This document shows, piece by piece, positions 25,079 to 39,758 of a DNA stretch of 64,000 bases. The position numbers and the translations under genes are program-made. This DNA comes from Lutjanus erythropterus (taxonomy: Eukaryota; Chordata; Actinopteri; Lutjaniformes; Lutjanidae). Each line of letters begins with the position of its first letter. The first letter of the stretch is position 1. A model generated the notes under the pieces. That model was not told where the DNA came from. It worked only from the letters and a program-made list of their open reading frames with translations, and ran no database searches. The stretch spans positions 28,198,388-28,262,387 of the forward strand of contig CM034597.1 of NCBI GenBank assembly GCA_020091685.1, given 5' to 3'.

Positions 25079-26514
25079 CACCAGATGAGAATACACTAAA
25101 TCTAGATCTTAACTACAGCTTCATGAAGACGCAAATGCACATTTTGTACACAACAGTGGGGACAAAGCTTAATCCTTTACTCTCTAACACGCTCCTTTGC
25201 TCCACGCCTGCCCTCATGGCTCAATGTTTTACTTAAATCTGCCTTGACACAAGGCGTTAGATAACCGTCTCAACATGTCTGGCTGCAGCCTGTCACTCAC
25301 TCACAGATCTATGACAGCAGTAGATGGTCTGCTCAGCATTGGTAGTCATCACCAGGGACACTGCTTCAAATTCAATTTTTGTCTTGACAGCTGTTGTACA
25401 GTTCCTGGAGTGAATTGAGATGCAAGTGAGCTGTGCTACACATGAGGTGCATTAAAATCTCTCCACATAATGTCTATATCTGCTTCCATGTCCTGTCTGC
25501 CCCTCCTGCACAAATCATATGGGAGAAGAGGGCCCAGAGTCATTTTTTTTCCCCCAAAAAAGTATAATCTTTCACTTTTGTAGACTCCAGCCATAGAGCC
25601 TTCCTTCCTCAATGACATTTTCTGTGTCTCCCCTTATGAATTTTGAGGAGAAATCGCTACATGAGTAGTGAGGAAACCTTTTGAGTATTCAACCTGAGTC
25701 TGAGACATGATGCGTTACGATCCCACAAAGAGACAACCAGTGACCATCCTATTGTTATGAATTCCATCCACATGCAGCCATTAGGCTGTTGGTGTATCTC
25801 TAAAGCCTGTTTGGGGCCCGCTGTTGTCTCCTCGTTGCTTCCTAAACCCCGTTATGCTGGGTTGAGGTAAGAGAGGGTGACGGCAGTCGTGCTTCCCCCC
25901 CGGCTCGTCTGCGAGACTCTGACACTAAGCCCATTATGCTTCCATTATGGGGCTTCAATTTTCCTCTGAGCTTTTCACTTTTGACACTGCTGCTCCCTCC
26001 TTCTCCAAACCGCAGACTCACGCCCCCCCCCACCCACCCCAGGCCCAATATTGTTAAGCCATTCTGAATATTTATGCATTTTTCAAAGGTGAAAAGTAAT
26101 AAACTACATTTACTCAAGTAGTAAACAGTTTTGGGGTACTGGTACTTTGTTTGAGTGCTTCCATTTTGTACAGCTTTATACTGCACTATATTTCAGAAGG
26201 CAATTCAGTGGAGTTTTTTATTTCCCAACAATTCTTTATAGTTCCCAAGGTGCAAAACACAGCAACATTTTAAGAGGAAAATACCTGTCAGATCACTTAG
26301 TCAAGATATGGGATCAAACCGGTGTTTTGCAAGCCACAAGTTAAGTCTCAAATCACAGGTGAATCCCAAGCTTAGTCCTGAACGTTGCGTTTCAAGTCTT
26401 TAGCAAGTCATAATGTGGTCTTCAGTAAATTTAATGCCATTTCAACAACAGAGCTTTGCTTTGCTGTTCTTTGTGCAACTTCAAATGTTAAAGCCAGTGA
26501 AAAAATGTCATGCA

Positions 26515-27125
26515 TGAGATCTTTAAGAGGAAGCTTGTGAGCAGCTATTTGGAACAACTTGTAAGCAGTTTACGGAAGTCTTTCTAAGACAGGTGATCAA
26601 GACAGAATGAAATAAATGCATGTATAATCATCTCTATCACAACTATCAATCCAATGGGCCTGAGGTTAGCAGTCTTTCTAAGCTGGTAGAAACAGGAGTG
26701 AACCAAACAATTTACATCCTGGCCATCAACACTTAGGTTGTGGAGGGCAGGTTCTACAGAAAACAATAATTAGCCAAGGCTCTCCATCACCTTCGGCATG
26801 ATGCAATCTGGGATAGATATAAGGACTTCTGTTTTGTCAGTGTCGAGCAGTAGAAAACTCTCAGCCATCCAATCTTTTGTCCAGGCACTTGAGCAGAACA
26901 GCCAGTGTTGATACAGTGTGAGGCTTAAATAAAATGTATAAAAGATTGTCATCTGCATAACAGTGTGAGGAGATGCCTTTAAAATTGCCTATTAACTTCC
27001 CAAGAGGAAGCAAATACAAAGTAAAGATTATTGGACCCAGCACAAAACCTTGGGGAACACCACAGAACAGAGCTCCAGTACATGAGACATAATTATGAAC
27101 ATTAACTGAGAAAATCTTGTTTGAC
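26515..27125 (-). pseudogene. dead L2-like non-LTR retrotransposon RT fragment
   Basis: The minus strand reads FVLGPIIFTLYLLPLG then CYADDNLLYILFKP, the reverse-transcriptase block with the YADD catalytic motif. A frame change leads to WMAESFLLLDTDKTEVLIS and, after a stop, FYQLRKTANLRP and MIIHAFISFCLDHLS. These blocks are typical of L2/CR1-type elements in fish. At least one frameshift and one stop show it is inactive; no 5' endonuclease domain is seen. Confidence 0.8.
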
Positions 27126-27238
27126 CAATCTGAAGGTAAAAATCATAAAAATCAATATAAAGCTAAAAATGGGGATACCAGTGTGCATGTTAACATATTT
27201 CCTCAGTCAGCACAGTATTTTGTCAATGTATTTGTACA

Positions 27239-27242
<4 letters not shown>

Positions 27243-27300
<58 letters not shown>
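27243..27300. repeat. (TG)29 microsatellite
   Basis: Fifty-eight bases of perfect TG repeat. It creates the false Cys-Val open frames at 27117-27619. Confidence 0.99.
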
Positions 27301-27303
<3 letters not shown>

Positions 27304-28919
27304 CTTAAACAGTTCCTCCAGAGGACTCCTCCATCTCTCTCATCACTCTCCCTTTCTCTCACCATCCCTCTGCACACTGGCTCTCTCTTCTCTTACCTCT
27401 CCACTCCTTTCTCTCTCCTGTAAAAGCAATACCATGTCGCTGCTTGGGCCAGCTCTTAATGCAACCCTTTACCCCCCCCACCCCACCCCCCCACGCACCC
27501 ACGCACACACACACGCACACCCTTTCTCCCATCTTCTCTTTACGCTGCAGCACCCCCACACCCACCCTGATCAGCGTGGCTGGGAACCGAACAGTAAGCA
27601 GAAATCCCTCTGTTGCTGAAACACTAATATCAGAGGCTCATTCACTAGCATCCAGGACTCCAAGGCTGGGCTCCAAAGCTTTATGTGTAGTTTATGGCGA
27701 TGAACAAGCGTTTCTTTTATCCTCCGACACCGAAGACTTCGGATAAGCCATCAAACAGCAAAGAGTCTGTTTTGCCCTCATACATACATGTAAACCGCCA
27801 GAGACTACGGCCTTCAATACAGCAAACACATTATCATCACTACAGTATTTGTCTTGGTTTCCTTGGGGGTCATGAACCCTCCTCCTTTGGTTACCTGTCA
27901 TCTGTGCGATATGTGCAGCGGGATAATTATTGAGTGGAAAAGGCCCAGTTTCACATTAAAACAGCATTGAGCTCACAACCTTGAGGGTGTCATTGAGAGG
28001 CCTCTGTTTGACTCCAGCCCCTCTTTAAGACTCACTCAGTCATCCTGCGGATCATTGTTCACTGCAGGCTGGATGGAGTCGTTCGTGGAGAAAAATGTCC
28101 TGTCTTGATGCTGCAAGATTGACTTTCGGGCCAAAACAAATCCTATCTATTTTGCATGTTAATTTATTCCCTTTCGCTTCAGACGAAAAAAAAAACTGTT
28201 TCCTTCAGGAAGTTTGTAATAAAAGCCCTGCGATCAATGATAATGGCATTTGTGCTTGTGTTTGTCATCTTCGCAAAAGCAACAGTGGTGGAGTTTCCAC
28301 AGATTTATTTGTATACTAGTGCTGTAAGTGGCGTGTAAATTATCCTAACTGTCTGTGTGGCTTTTTATCTTTGTAAGGCAGTACTATTAGAGCCTATCCA
28401 TTATAGCCCATAGCCCAGCCAATCAATGCTTAAATAAAAATCAGCTCAATTTGTGGCGTTTTATGCAAACGTGCAAACTCCAACCAGGCTGACGCTTTGC
28501 TTTTTGTTTTTATAATGTAACAGGAATAGCTAAAACACAAAGGAATCGATAACACTTAAGTTTGGGTTAGGTTGGCCTGCTCTCAGACAAGTGCTGCACG
28601 TTGCTGCATACAAATGAGTTTCATACAGATGTACACTGTGGTGTAATTTCATTATAATTCTATGCATAGTTAGCCAACACCATAGTTACAGGCAATAAAT
28701 CCACTGCAACCTGAGAGGTTTTAGCAATGCAGAAACTGCAACTAAGAATATCAGAAATGCTGAGAAGCGACATACACACATATACACACGATCAGGGAAA
28801 TAGCTGAGGACATGTCCTCCATGTTGTCTGTGAGAATTTGGGGCCTAATTTCTAAATACACACAGTTGTTTTTTCATTATTATTATTATTTGGGTATATG
28901 TTAGTTAGGAAGCCAGCAG

Positions 28920-29320
28920 TAGAAAGATGGCAGGAATTAATGCAAATAAAAGCTGGACGTGAATCAGTAACGTTGTGGTTCATGGTTTGTCACATACTTT
29001 GTGACTTTATGGATGGCAATGTTGGCCATTTGCTCAGTTGGTCCACCGCTTTGATTCAGACTGAAACATTGCAACAACAACTTGATTAATTTTCCATGCG
29101 ATCTGGTACAAATTTTCATTTTGAGGATCCCCTCTATAGCTAATATCCCCATTTATGACAACTGTACAGGGGTGCATTTTTATGACTCACCCATCTTAAC
29201 TACACTAAGGCTTAAATTAACGTCATTGTAAGCATGCATGATGTTAGCCTTTACCTCAGAGCAACACTGTGCGTTAGCATGGCTGGCAGCACTGCTAACA
29301 TGGTTGTTGGCTCTTAGTCC
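28920..29320. repeat. dispersed teleost repeat
   Basis: TTTGATTCAGACTGAAACAT, ATTTTCATTTTGAGGATCCC, and GATGTTAGCCTTTACCTCAG then AGCAACACTGTG follow the order of a common fish repeat; related pieces lie at 22590-23290. Confidence 0.5.
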
Positions 29321-30175
29321 TGCTTAGACTCAATATGATCTAAATTTGACTGTTTTTAAGTTAAAAGCAAATATTAGAATAAAAATTTAAGTATGTAGTA
29401 TTCCTCCATGAGAAAGTATGAATATAAAAATAATTGCGCATTACAGAAAACATCTTTGGTTGCTGGTCAAAACATTTTCTCAGGGGTGTGTGGCTGGGTT
29501 GAGGATGTGGGACTCATGATTTCAGTGGTTAAAACTTGTGGCTACAGCCCTGCGTATAGTCTACTTAACCAGCTTGACATATTGACATATAAGCTAACTA
29601 CCTGCATATGGACCATATTCCCTCTTTGCCTGACCACAAAGCATATTTGCCCATATTTCACAAAGCACTCTACAATTAGTTAACAGCAGAGGGATTAAGG
29701 ATAGATTTGACAGTGCAGCGCTGCAATCTGCTGCTGCGTCTCTTTAGCACTGAGAGGATCAGTGAATACAACCAGCCAGGCATCTGTTTCTCCACTTGTT
29801 TTATTTTTTTTCTCTCTTTCTTCTCTCTTCATGCATCTTTCTTGTCACCCCCACCCCGAGAGCGAGGGAGGAAAGCAGCATCAATCACTGTTAACTGACT
29901 GACCACTGTCTGTTGGTGGTACTAAATGGATCTCCACAATTGAATAGAGGCCTAAGTGTGTGGTAAATGCTCTCAATGGGTAAATGAATTTGCGGGTTAA
30001 CTCGCTCTAAGAGCGTTTAGATAAGGCAAAATAATAAAAACACCTACAGCAGATATTTTTCTTTTGATATATTGAAAACAAAGTTCAGCTGAAAATCTTA
30101 ACTCTCACATTCATCACTGCAGGCCCGGCCCATTAAAGAGGAATGCACTCGAGGGTAACCCAAAGACAATTCAGC

Positions 30176-30181
30176 TTTATT
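30176..30181 (-). terminator. lhx4: candidate distal polyadenylation signal AATAAA
   Basis: Minus-strand AATAAA in GAGGAAAATAAAGCTGAATT, with a T/G-rich stretch just downstream. It is the most distal good candidate for the lhx4 transcript end, about 2.9 kb past the stop codon. Confidence 0.3.
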
Positions 30182-30479
30182 TTCCTCATATAGATTTGAC
30201 TGTACACGGTTCATACCATTACACAGAAGGCATAAATGAATAAATTCAGTGCTCTCTTTTACATCTTTTTCAAAGACACATGGCAATAATAAATAGCGCT
30301 CATGAAACAAGACGATCAACACGTTTTCAAACTGTACAAAATTTACAACAATTAAGATGCAAACTTCTGAGGCAACACAGACTTAACAAAACTGTAGTGG
30401 TAAAGTGTTTGTGTATGATTTTTATTCAACACTTTAGATTATAGCCCGCAAATTACACTGTAAATATTATGTGCACACA

Positions 30480-30805
30480 GAATAAGGTACAGTTAACAAT
30501 TATTTTTATTATCGATTAATCTGCCGATAATTTTCACGACTAATTGATTAATTATTTAGTCTTTAACATGTCCAAAAAAGTGTAATGTCTTCAAATTTCT
30601 TCTTTTGTCCAACTAACAGTCCAAAACACTACCATTTAAATTACAAAGGAAAACAGCAAATCCTTAAATTAAAGCAGCTAGAACCAGCAAATGTTTGACA
30701 TTTTTTCTTGAAAAATGACTGAAACTATTAATTAATTATCAAAATAGTTGGCAACTAATTTTCTTTTGAGCAACTAATTGCTTAATTGACTAACTGTTGC
30801 AGTTT
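30480..30805. mobile_element. dispersed GCTGCAAC-type element
   Basis: It starts near AATTATTTTTATTATCGATT and ends AATTGACTAACTGTTGCAG. It has the same plan as 30913-31206 next to it. No coding potential. Confidence 0.6.
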
Positions 30806-30912
30806 TAGGAACCAATGAAACACTTACTGGGCATCTACTGTATGTACAAGAGAAGGATACAGGGATAAAAGATTTGCATTTAGGGAGACAGATATTTATC
30901 ACACTGTAAGAA

Positions 30913-31206
30913 GGGCTGCAAGTAACAATTATTTTCATTATCGATTAACCTTTCAATAATTTTCTAGATTAATGGATAAGTTGTTTGGTCCATGAAATGT
31001 CCAAAAATAATAATTGTTTTGTCCACAACTGAAAGATATTCAGTTTGCTGTTAGAGGACTGAAGAAACAAGAAAATATTCACATTTGAGAAGGTGAAAGA
31101 ATTTGGATATTTTTTCCTTAAAACATGACTCAAAATGATTAATCAATTATCAGAATATCTGGTGATTAATTTAATTTTTTCAACTAATCGATTAATTGTT
31201 GCAGCC
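30913..31206. mobile_element. dispersed GGGCTGCAA element, near-complete copy
   Basis: Terminal repeats AGGGCTGCAAGTAACAATTA and CGATTAATTGTTGCAGCCCC bound about 290 bases. It is the clearest copy of the family also seen at 7845-8950, 17990-18230, 30480-30805, 36452-36700 and 43123-43425. Confidence 0.7.
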
Positions 31207-31685
31207 CCAACTGTACGTACTTTTTAAATTACATGGTACATATATAAAAAAAAACTGGTTTCTTCTCAACCAACAACAGTAATGTGCACTTCTTTTCCAA
31301 AATTTAAAATTGGTTTTGGTAGTTAATTTATTTTGGTAGCGATTTAAGTAACATATTCCCTCTTAAACACAAAGATACTTCCTGCCCTGTGTTTACATAT
31401 TTATCCCAGTACAGTTAAACAGTAAGCATTTCATTGATATTGTGCATTTACTAGATAATTACGCTGCAATTTGCGGGCTGAAATCTTAAGTGTTGCCAGA
31501 TTTTCTTAACGATTTCACTTTCTGTTCGTTGATTTGCTCTCTGGCTCTTAAACAGGATGCTCTGTTATAAAAGGACTTGGCGATTTCTTTTTTATTTATT
31601 TTTTTTTACGAAAAAGTGACCACATAGATGAGATTGGATTTAATTTCTTCAATTGACAAAACAGAAATAGGACAGTCACAGGTGT

Positions 31686-31691
31686 TTTATT
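31686..31691 (-). terminator. lhx4: candidate polyadenylation signal AATAAA
   Basis: AATAAA on the minus strand is followed 15-40 bases later by a T-rich element (CCTATTTCTGTTTTGTC). It could end lhx4 with a 1.4-kb 3' UTR. It also lies 10 bases after the stop of the small open frame discussed in the findings. Confidence 0.35.
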
Positions 31692-33071
31692 TTTAGTGAA
31701 TCAGTTGTCGTGGGGGCTTTCAGATGTAGCTGATGTAACTGTAACTGTAAGAAACGTATCAACCCAGCAGCACTGAGGCTGCAGCAGAGTATCAGCCCTG
31801 ATAGTGGGGGGCTCTGTGGTAATCCCTCTGACACGGAGGCCTGGCAGGGGGAGGACAGACTGACAACACATCTGGGGGTCAGTAAGTAGGTTGATCGCAG
31901 GCAAAGCCAGAGCTCTGCTGGACTGAGTAGATTACCAAGAGAAGCCTGGATCAGAAACAGAAGAGCCAACACAAAGCACATTTTTTGTCAGTGTTCCTGC
32001 TAATACTTGTTGGTGTTTTCGATGTTACATAAATGTTTTGAGTGTGTGTGTAACCATTAAATTTTCTCTGCAAAGGAATCTGCATGTCTTATAAACTGGA
32101 TATCTCCTTGTCTTAACATCTGTGCATTCAGAAAAATAATAAATTAATAATTTAGATGTGTGATATATTACTAGAATGATTAGAGTTTCTCCAAACTTCT
32201 TGACTGTCCTCCAACACATTAAGCTTTGACGCCTGGAAACAGATAATTTAATACTGACGGGATGTCCGCTCTCAGACAGCTTTTACACAGACAAGAACAA
32301 GTCAAGCACCTATAAATATAGAAGAGAGACCTGCTGTGTAGCAAACAGTGTTCGCCCTCACTCAAACAGAGGAGACATCGGTTTTCTACAGACAGACGGA
32401 CGGACGGACTTGACGGACGGACAGACCATCTACTTCCTAATAACTTGTAAGCTTCAGCAATACATTAAAAAACGTCAGCATGGTTTCAAAATTCACACTT
32501 GTGCCACTGTTCTTGTAAATTTCTCTCCCAATGAAACACTGTGTTTTTGCCTTGTGCATATGTCTCTCCTCTCTTTCTCTCTTCCTCCCTCTGCATTCCT
32601 GTCCATACATGTGTAGAAAAAGAAGAGGAGAGTAAAGTGCATCGCCAATGTAAAGGCTTTGATATGGCCAGACAGACAGCAGTCCTACTCATTATCAATC
32701 AAGAAGCATGCAGGTGCCTCCTGGGTCTCATATAGGGACTCTGATCTAGATTGCAGCCCTATTGTTGTAGCTGTTAGACAGACAGGGGTGGTTTATTTTG
32801 GGATCACCTCCCCTCTGAGCAAAATCCACCGACTTATTGGAAATCCAGTCTCATTTTCAGAGTGAAAGAACAAAATAAAGTCAGGTGATAACAAAAAGTG
32901 TATGATACAGTGTTGAGATTGAGGTGTTCTTCACTGCTTTTATCCGGACTGCACATCTCGACCCCGGTTCTTCTCTTCCTTCTCCTCTTCACCCAAAATC
33001 ACAAAGTCTCGGAGGGCGATAGAAAGAAATGTAAAAAGCCTTGTGAGTCTGTTTATTCCCGCAGCGATCTT

Positions 33072-33460
33072 CTAGAACTGGGAATGGTCCATCTCGTCCA
33101 GCCATGAGGCAGGGCTTGTGGGGAAGTCGGGGTATCCTGTACTGCTGCCCGTGGAGAGGTCTGAGGTCGGGCCCCCTGCCATGGCCCTCAGGGCCTGTCC
33201 CACACCGCCCGGCCCGCCCTGCACCACCAGACTGTCCATGTTGAAGCCCAGGTTGTTGAGGAGAGGGGTGTGGCCAGGCAGAGAGGTGATGGAGGAGGGC
33301 GACTGAGGGAGACCGTAGGGGCTTCCTGCTCGGATGTCATGGTAGGGTTGTCCCGTGGCGTCAACAGAGAAGCCGCCGTTCAACACCCCGCTGTTGGTCA
33401 CATCACCGACGCTCCCGTAAAGCCCGTTGGTGTGGCCAAGATCTGAGAGAACCTGGTCAT
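33072..33460 (-). CDS. lhx4: lhx4 exon 6, C-terminal domain and stop
   Basis: The last coding exon follows an acceptor CTGTGGAG... read as CCACAG on the minus strand and ends with TAG at 33072-33074. It encodes about residues 261-389: [20 protein letters not shown] at the start, then [18 protein letters not shown], then [12 protein letters not shown], and finally [14 protein letters not shown]. All four blocks have close counterparts in human LHX4 (for example [11 protein letters not shown] at its end). This proline/serine/glycine-rich tail carries the LIM-homeodomain-specific activation region in the LHX3/LHX4 subfamily. The plus-strand frame 33118-33306 is antisense to it and is a shadow. 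Confidence 0.95.
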
Positions 33461-35606
33461 CTGTGGAGGAGAGGGATGGAAAGGATCACAATTACAGTTC
33501 AAAATCAGTCTTAACATGCAATAATTAAAATTAGAGATGAAACTGACCCAATCCAATATCAGTATCAGGGCCTGATATTGATGAAAATCACTCATCAAAT
33601 AATAGACTCATGTCATGTTTCAATCTAAATTCCACAACACCATGTGTTATCTATTTATTAATACTCCGCTAAGCAGCGCAAATTCAGAGACGAATAGTGC
33701 TTTTCATGTCTATTCTGCACCAGTGTCCCACAATGGCTGGAGGATGCCATTACTCAAGTTACATTACACAAACTACACAGGCTTTCCAGATGAAAACTCT
33801 GTCTGGATGTGCATCTATATCGACTGACAAAACTTTTCACCACAAAACTGAAGTTCAGTTTCAGCCTTATGTAATCTACTGCTACTAATCAAGAAAAAAG
33901 AGTGCTGTATTGGTATAGTATTGGTATCAACAGATATTCAAAGTCAGGTACTGCATAGGAACTGAAAAAAACATGGACCGGTGTATCTCTAATCAAAATC
34001 AAAAGGGGGATTGTCAATTTTCCCAAGACTTTTATGAATGCCAACCCAGTGACAAACATTAAGAATAACTAAAAAGACATTGTTTGTTTATGTAGGTCAT
34101 ATAGAACAAAGGTTCTAAAACCTTTCCATACCAAGGACCCCTAAAAAATATTACCTTGTGGCCGGGGCCCATTTTTATGAGACAAAAACCCACTGGCAAA
34201 CTATGGCAAATGTAAAAAAAAAAACTTATTAATATATTTCTTTACTTTTATTAATGCAATGTTAATTACCTTTAAATCATATATTCATTATAGATTATAC
34301 TTAATAATATAATAAAAGAATGACTTTTGCATTTTATTTTATTTTTAATATTTTCCCTTATCTTCTCTCCTGTCCCTATCCTCTATCTGCTGAAGCCCGC
34401 CGGTGACTCCTGGCGGTCCTCGAGGGGGGCTCAGCCCCCTTAAAATCTCCATGTAGTACGTTTAACTACCCCTTACAGCATGCACTGTTCTGTGACTACA
34501 GCAACATGCTGGCACTGGGAGAGACTCACTTCCCACAACAAACCCTCTAGTCTACATCACATATTAGGGTTCAGGTCACCCACAAGACCACCTTCCCTAA
34601 AAGGCGACTTGTGGCTTTTTGCAGGTGAGAACTTGGAAGTCTAAGAATGGAACAGCCGCCAGTGCTGGAAAAAAAAAAAGTTTAAACTGAAAATCAAATC
34701 AAACTGTGGCCTTAAAATCAAAAGTCAAATCGTGACACCCTTAGTGGAGGAGATGCCACCACTTAGCATGAGGGGTGTAAAAACTTTGACACATCAACAG
34801 CGCTGTCAGCTGCAAGAGCATTATATAGTTGTTATATTTCAATACAGTTAAGTGCTTTTATGAGTGAGATTTATTGTGGCAGCGTTATGTGGACTTGACG
34901 AAGGTACAGTAAGTGGACCACTGAGCCACTGAAGTATTTAATAAGCATTTGTTGGTGAGAAATGATGCGCTTTACGTTGGTCTCTAACAAAGGAGGTCTG
35001 TATGTGTGCAATTACTGCAGCACAAAATATTTGTTTCCATCTCAATCCCTCCCCCGGGTGGCTTCAATAACAACAAAGCCCCAGAGCGCTTTCTCTCTAA
35101 TTGACTAAAAGCCTCACATGCTTTATAGAGTTTCTGTCACCATGTTTTCATTTCTCATAAAAATGGCCTTCTTTTTAAAAGTGGCTTGAAGACTTTTATG
35201 ACTCCCCAAAACGGGGTTTGCGAACATTAAATAACATGGGGATGTCTAAAATGTTGTTTGCGTCCCACTAAGGACCCTCTCTCTTTTTCAATAAGCTCCA
35301 TCATGGCGACGAACGGAGGCAGGAGGATGCGTCAGCGGCTGCGGGGAGGTGTGAGGGGAATGTGAAATGAGAATGCCATTTTGGATTTGCCTGAGACACC
35401 GTGCACAGAACAACACAAGAAAACAAATGAAAATGCCAGAAAGACACATTCAATTGCAGCTGCACTCAGAACCGTGTCATTTAGCAGCTTGTAGGGTCCC
35501 TTAATCCCATTAGCACGACAGCATGACTGACAATTCCCTTTCAGGAATCTCGCTCTTAAGCAATAATAAATATGCGCTCGGTGGAAGTTTACCACACAAC
35601 ACATAC
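33461..35606 (-). other. lhx4: lhx4 intron 5
   Basis: It contains a decayed inverted-repeat element (33531-33992) and a second repeat-like patch around 34100-34340 (TACCAAGGACCCCTAAAAAATA type). The part nearest exon 5 (35030-35600) looks unique. No exon was seen. Confidence 0.8.
33531..33992. mobile_element. inverted-repeat element in lhx4 intron 5
   Basis: TTAGAGATGAAACTGACCCA at 33531 and ATGGACCGGTGTATCTCTAA ending 33992 form decayed inverted termini. CAATATCAGTATCAGGGCCT and TGGTATAGTATTGGTATCA lie inside. This fits the fish family with GATCCGATATTGGTATCGG words. Confidence 0.6.
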
Positions 35607-35778
35607 CTCTGAAGCTCAGCTCGCTGTCGCTGAGTCCTGCGTCGTCGGCCGAGCTTTCCTTCTCCACTTTGGTTCCCCCTCGGCTGCGTTTGACACTTTT
35701 ATAAAACTGAGTCCAGCGATGTCGACCTGCGTCTTTCTTCAGACGCTTTTCTTTTGCTCGCCGGTTTTGGAACCACAC
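35607..35778 (-). CDS. lhx4: lhx4 exon 5, end of homeodomain
   Basis: A 172-base exon lies between acceptor CTGTCAG and donor GTATGT. It begins in phase 0 with [20 protein letters not shown], the recognition helix of the homeodomain: Trp205 (homeodomain position 48), Gln207 (position 50) and Asn208 (position 51). It continues through [15 protein letters not shown] and ends SDSELSFR in phase 1. Gln at homeodomain position 50 predicts a preference for TAATTA-type sites, as known for LHX3/LHX4. The exon break just before VWFQNRR is the conserved LIM-homeodomain intron position. Confidence 0.96.
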
Positions 35779-38627
<2,849 letters not shown>

Positions 38628-38830
38628 CATTTTGTTTTGCAGTCTCATAGTCCACCTTGCACACCAGCCTCCCGTCTTCCATGAGGTAAAACTCGTCCCC
38701 GGTGGCCAGTTGTCGGCTGCACATGATGCAGGCGAAGCAGTGCAGGTGATACACAAAGTCTTGCGCTTTCCGCACAACCTGCGTCGGAGGGATCCCCTGT
38801 TGGCATGATGCACATTTTGTTCCAAAACGC
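38628..38830 (-). CDS. lhx4: lhx4 exon 3, LIM domain 2
   Basis: A 203-base exon lies between acceptor CCTGCAG and donor GTAGGT. It encodes residues 84-152: [19 protein letters not shown], the [14 protein letters not shown] core, and [15 protein letters not shown]. Zinc ligands follow the LIM pattern: Cys90, Cys93, His112, Cys115 for the first finger and Cys118, Cys121, Cys141, Asp144 for the second. LIM domains bind cofactors such as LDB proteins. One odd residue is Val143 in VCKVDYE; human LHX4 has Glu here (VCKEDYE). It is next to the ligand Asp144 and does not remove it. Confidence 0.96.
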
Positions 38831-39703
38831 CTGCAGGAAAAACATGAAGAGGAAAGCTGCCATTAGAAAATTTGATGCAAAACACCAGCAGGGTAGACTG
38901 ACATCCTTCTCCTATTTATAGCCACTTTACAGGCTGATGGCTGATAGTGAGACCAACCAACCAAGATTAAAATTTCACATGCTAGACAGCCATTTCTTCA
39001 ACTGCAGCCAAGAGTGATGGCACAGTGTCTGTGTTAATAGAAGCTCCAGCTGTTGTAGAGGGAAAAATCAGCACTGGAATGCATTTCTGTTAACGATAGA
39101 CCTGTCCACAGGCTGATGGATGGAGAGGATCAATGCACTGTATGGTGTGTGTGTGTGTATGTGTGTTCCAGCGTGTGTGTCTTTGCATGTTTATGTGTTT
39201 GCAGATGAAGTACTGAGAGCTAAGGAGGAGGAGATGAAGAAAGAGGAAGACGAGGGAGAAGAGGAGGAGGAGGAGGAGGGGTGCTCACAGTAAACACACC
39301 CTGAGGGGAACCAATAAAACACTGACTCAGGAGAGGCTTTAAATCACACAACCAACCCACAGAAATAAAAAGAGCAAGGTGAAGCCTCCAAATCACTACT
39401 GGGAAACACAAACCACTGAATCTGTGTGTCTGCGCATGTGTGTGTGTTCCTGTGTTCTCCCGTCACACATGATGTCCCTCCACCACGGTTTGAACATGCA
39501 ACCGCCCCCCCCCCTCCCCTGGGTCACCTAACACAGTTAGCTATCAGTGAGACTCCAGGGCTCTTTAGGTCTCTTTCAAGCTTTGAGCATTAAAACCTTT
39601 CAAACATGATTTAGTAAAAAGCCCAGATCTGCTGATCCTGTTTTGGATAAAAGTCAAACCCAATTTTCTTCTTTAGGCTCATGCCTCAGAAATCCACTTG
39701 TAA

Positions 39704-39705
<2 letters not shown>

Positions 39706-39756
<51 letters not shown>

Positions 39757-39758
39757 AA
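39706..39758. repeat. GAAA microsatellite
   Basis: About 13 units of GAAA in lhx4 intron 2. Confidence 0.97.

Larger units (their letters stand above)
24206..30175. other. acbd6-lhx4 intergenic region
   Basis: No functional gene was recognised. It contains a CA repeat (25046-25076), a dead L2-like reverse-transcriptase fragment (26515-27125), a TG repeat (27243-27300) and a dispersed teleost repeat (about 28920-29320). The parts 25780-26080 and 27860-28090 look unique and could be conserved non-coding DNA. Open frames at 27121-27746 arise from the TG and CACCC repeats. Confidence 0.6.
30176..33071 (-). other. lhx4: lhx4 3' flank / possible 3' UTR
   Basis: Downstream of the lhx4 stop on the minus strand there are AATAAA hexamers at 33051-33056 (only 16 bases past the stop), 31686-31691 (followed by a T/G-rich stretch) and 30176-30181 (followed by TTGTCTTTGGG). 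Any could end the transcript, giving a 3' UTR of about 40 bases, 1.4 kb or 2.9 kb. The human gene has a long 3' UTR, so the distal sites are plausible. The region includes two copies of the same dispersed element (30480-30805 and 30913-31206). Confidence 0.4.

Noticed and set aside
27121-27746. Open frames with Cys-Val runs and Pro/Thr/His stretches
   Set aside because: They are translations of the TG repeat and of CACCC/ACAC-rich DNA, with no family resemblance.
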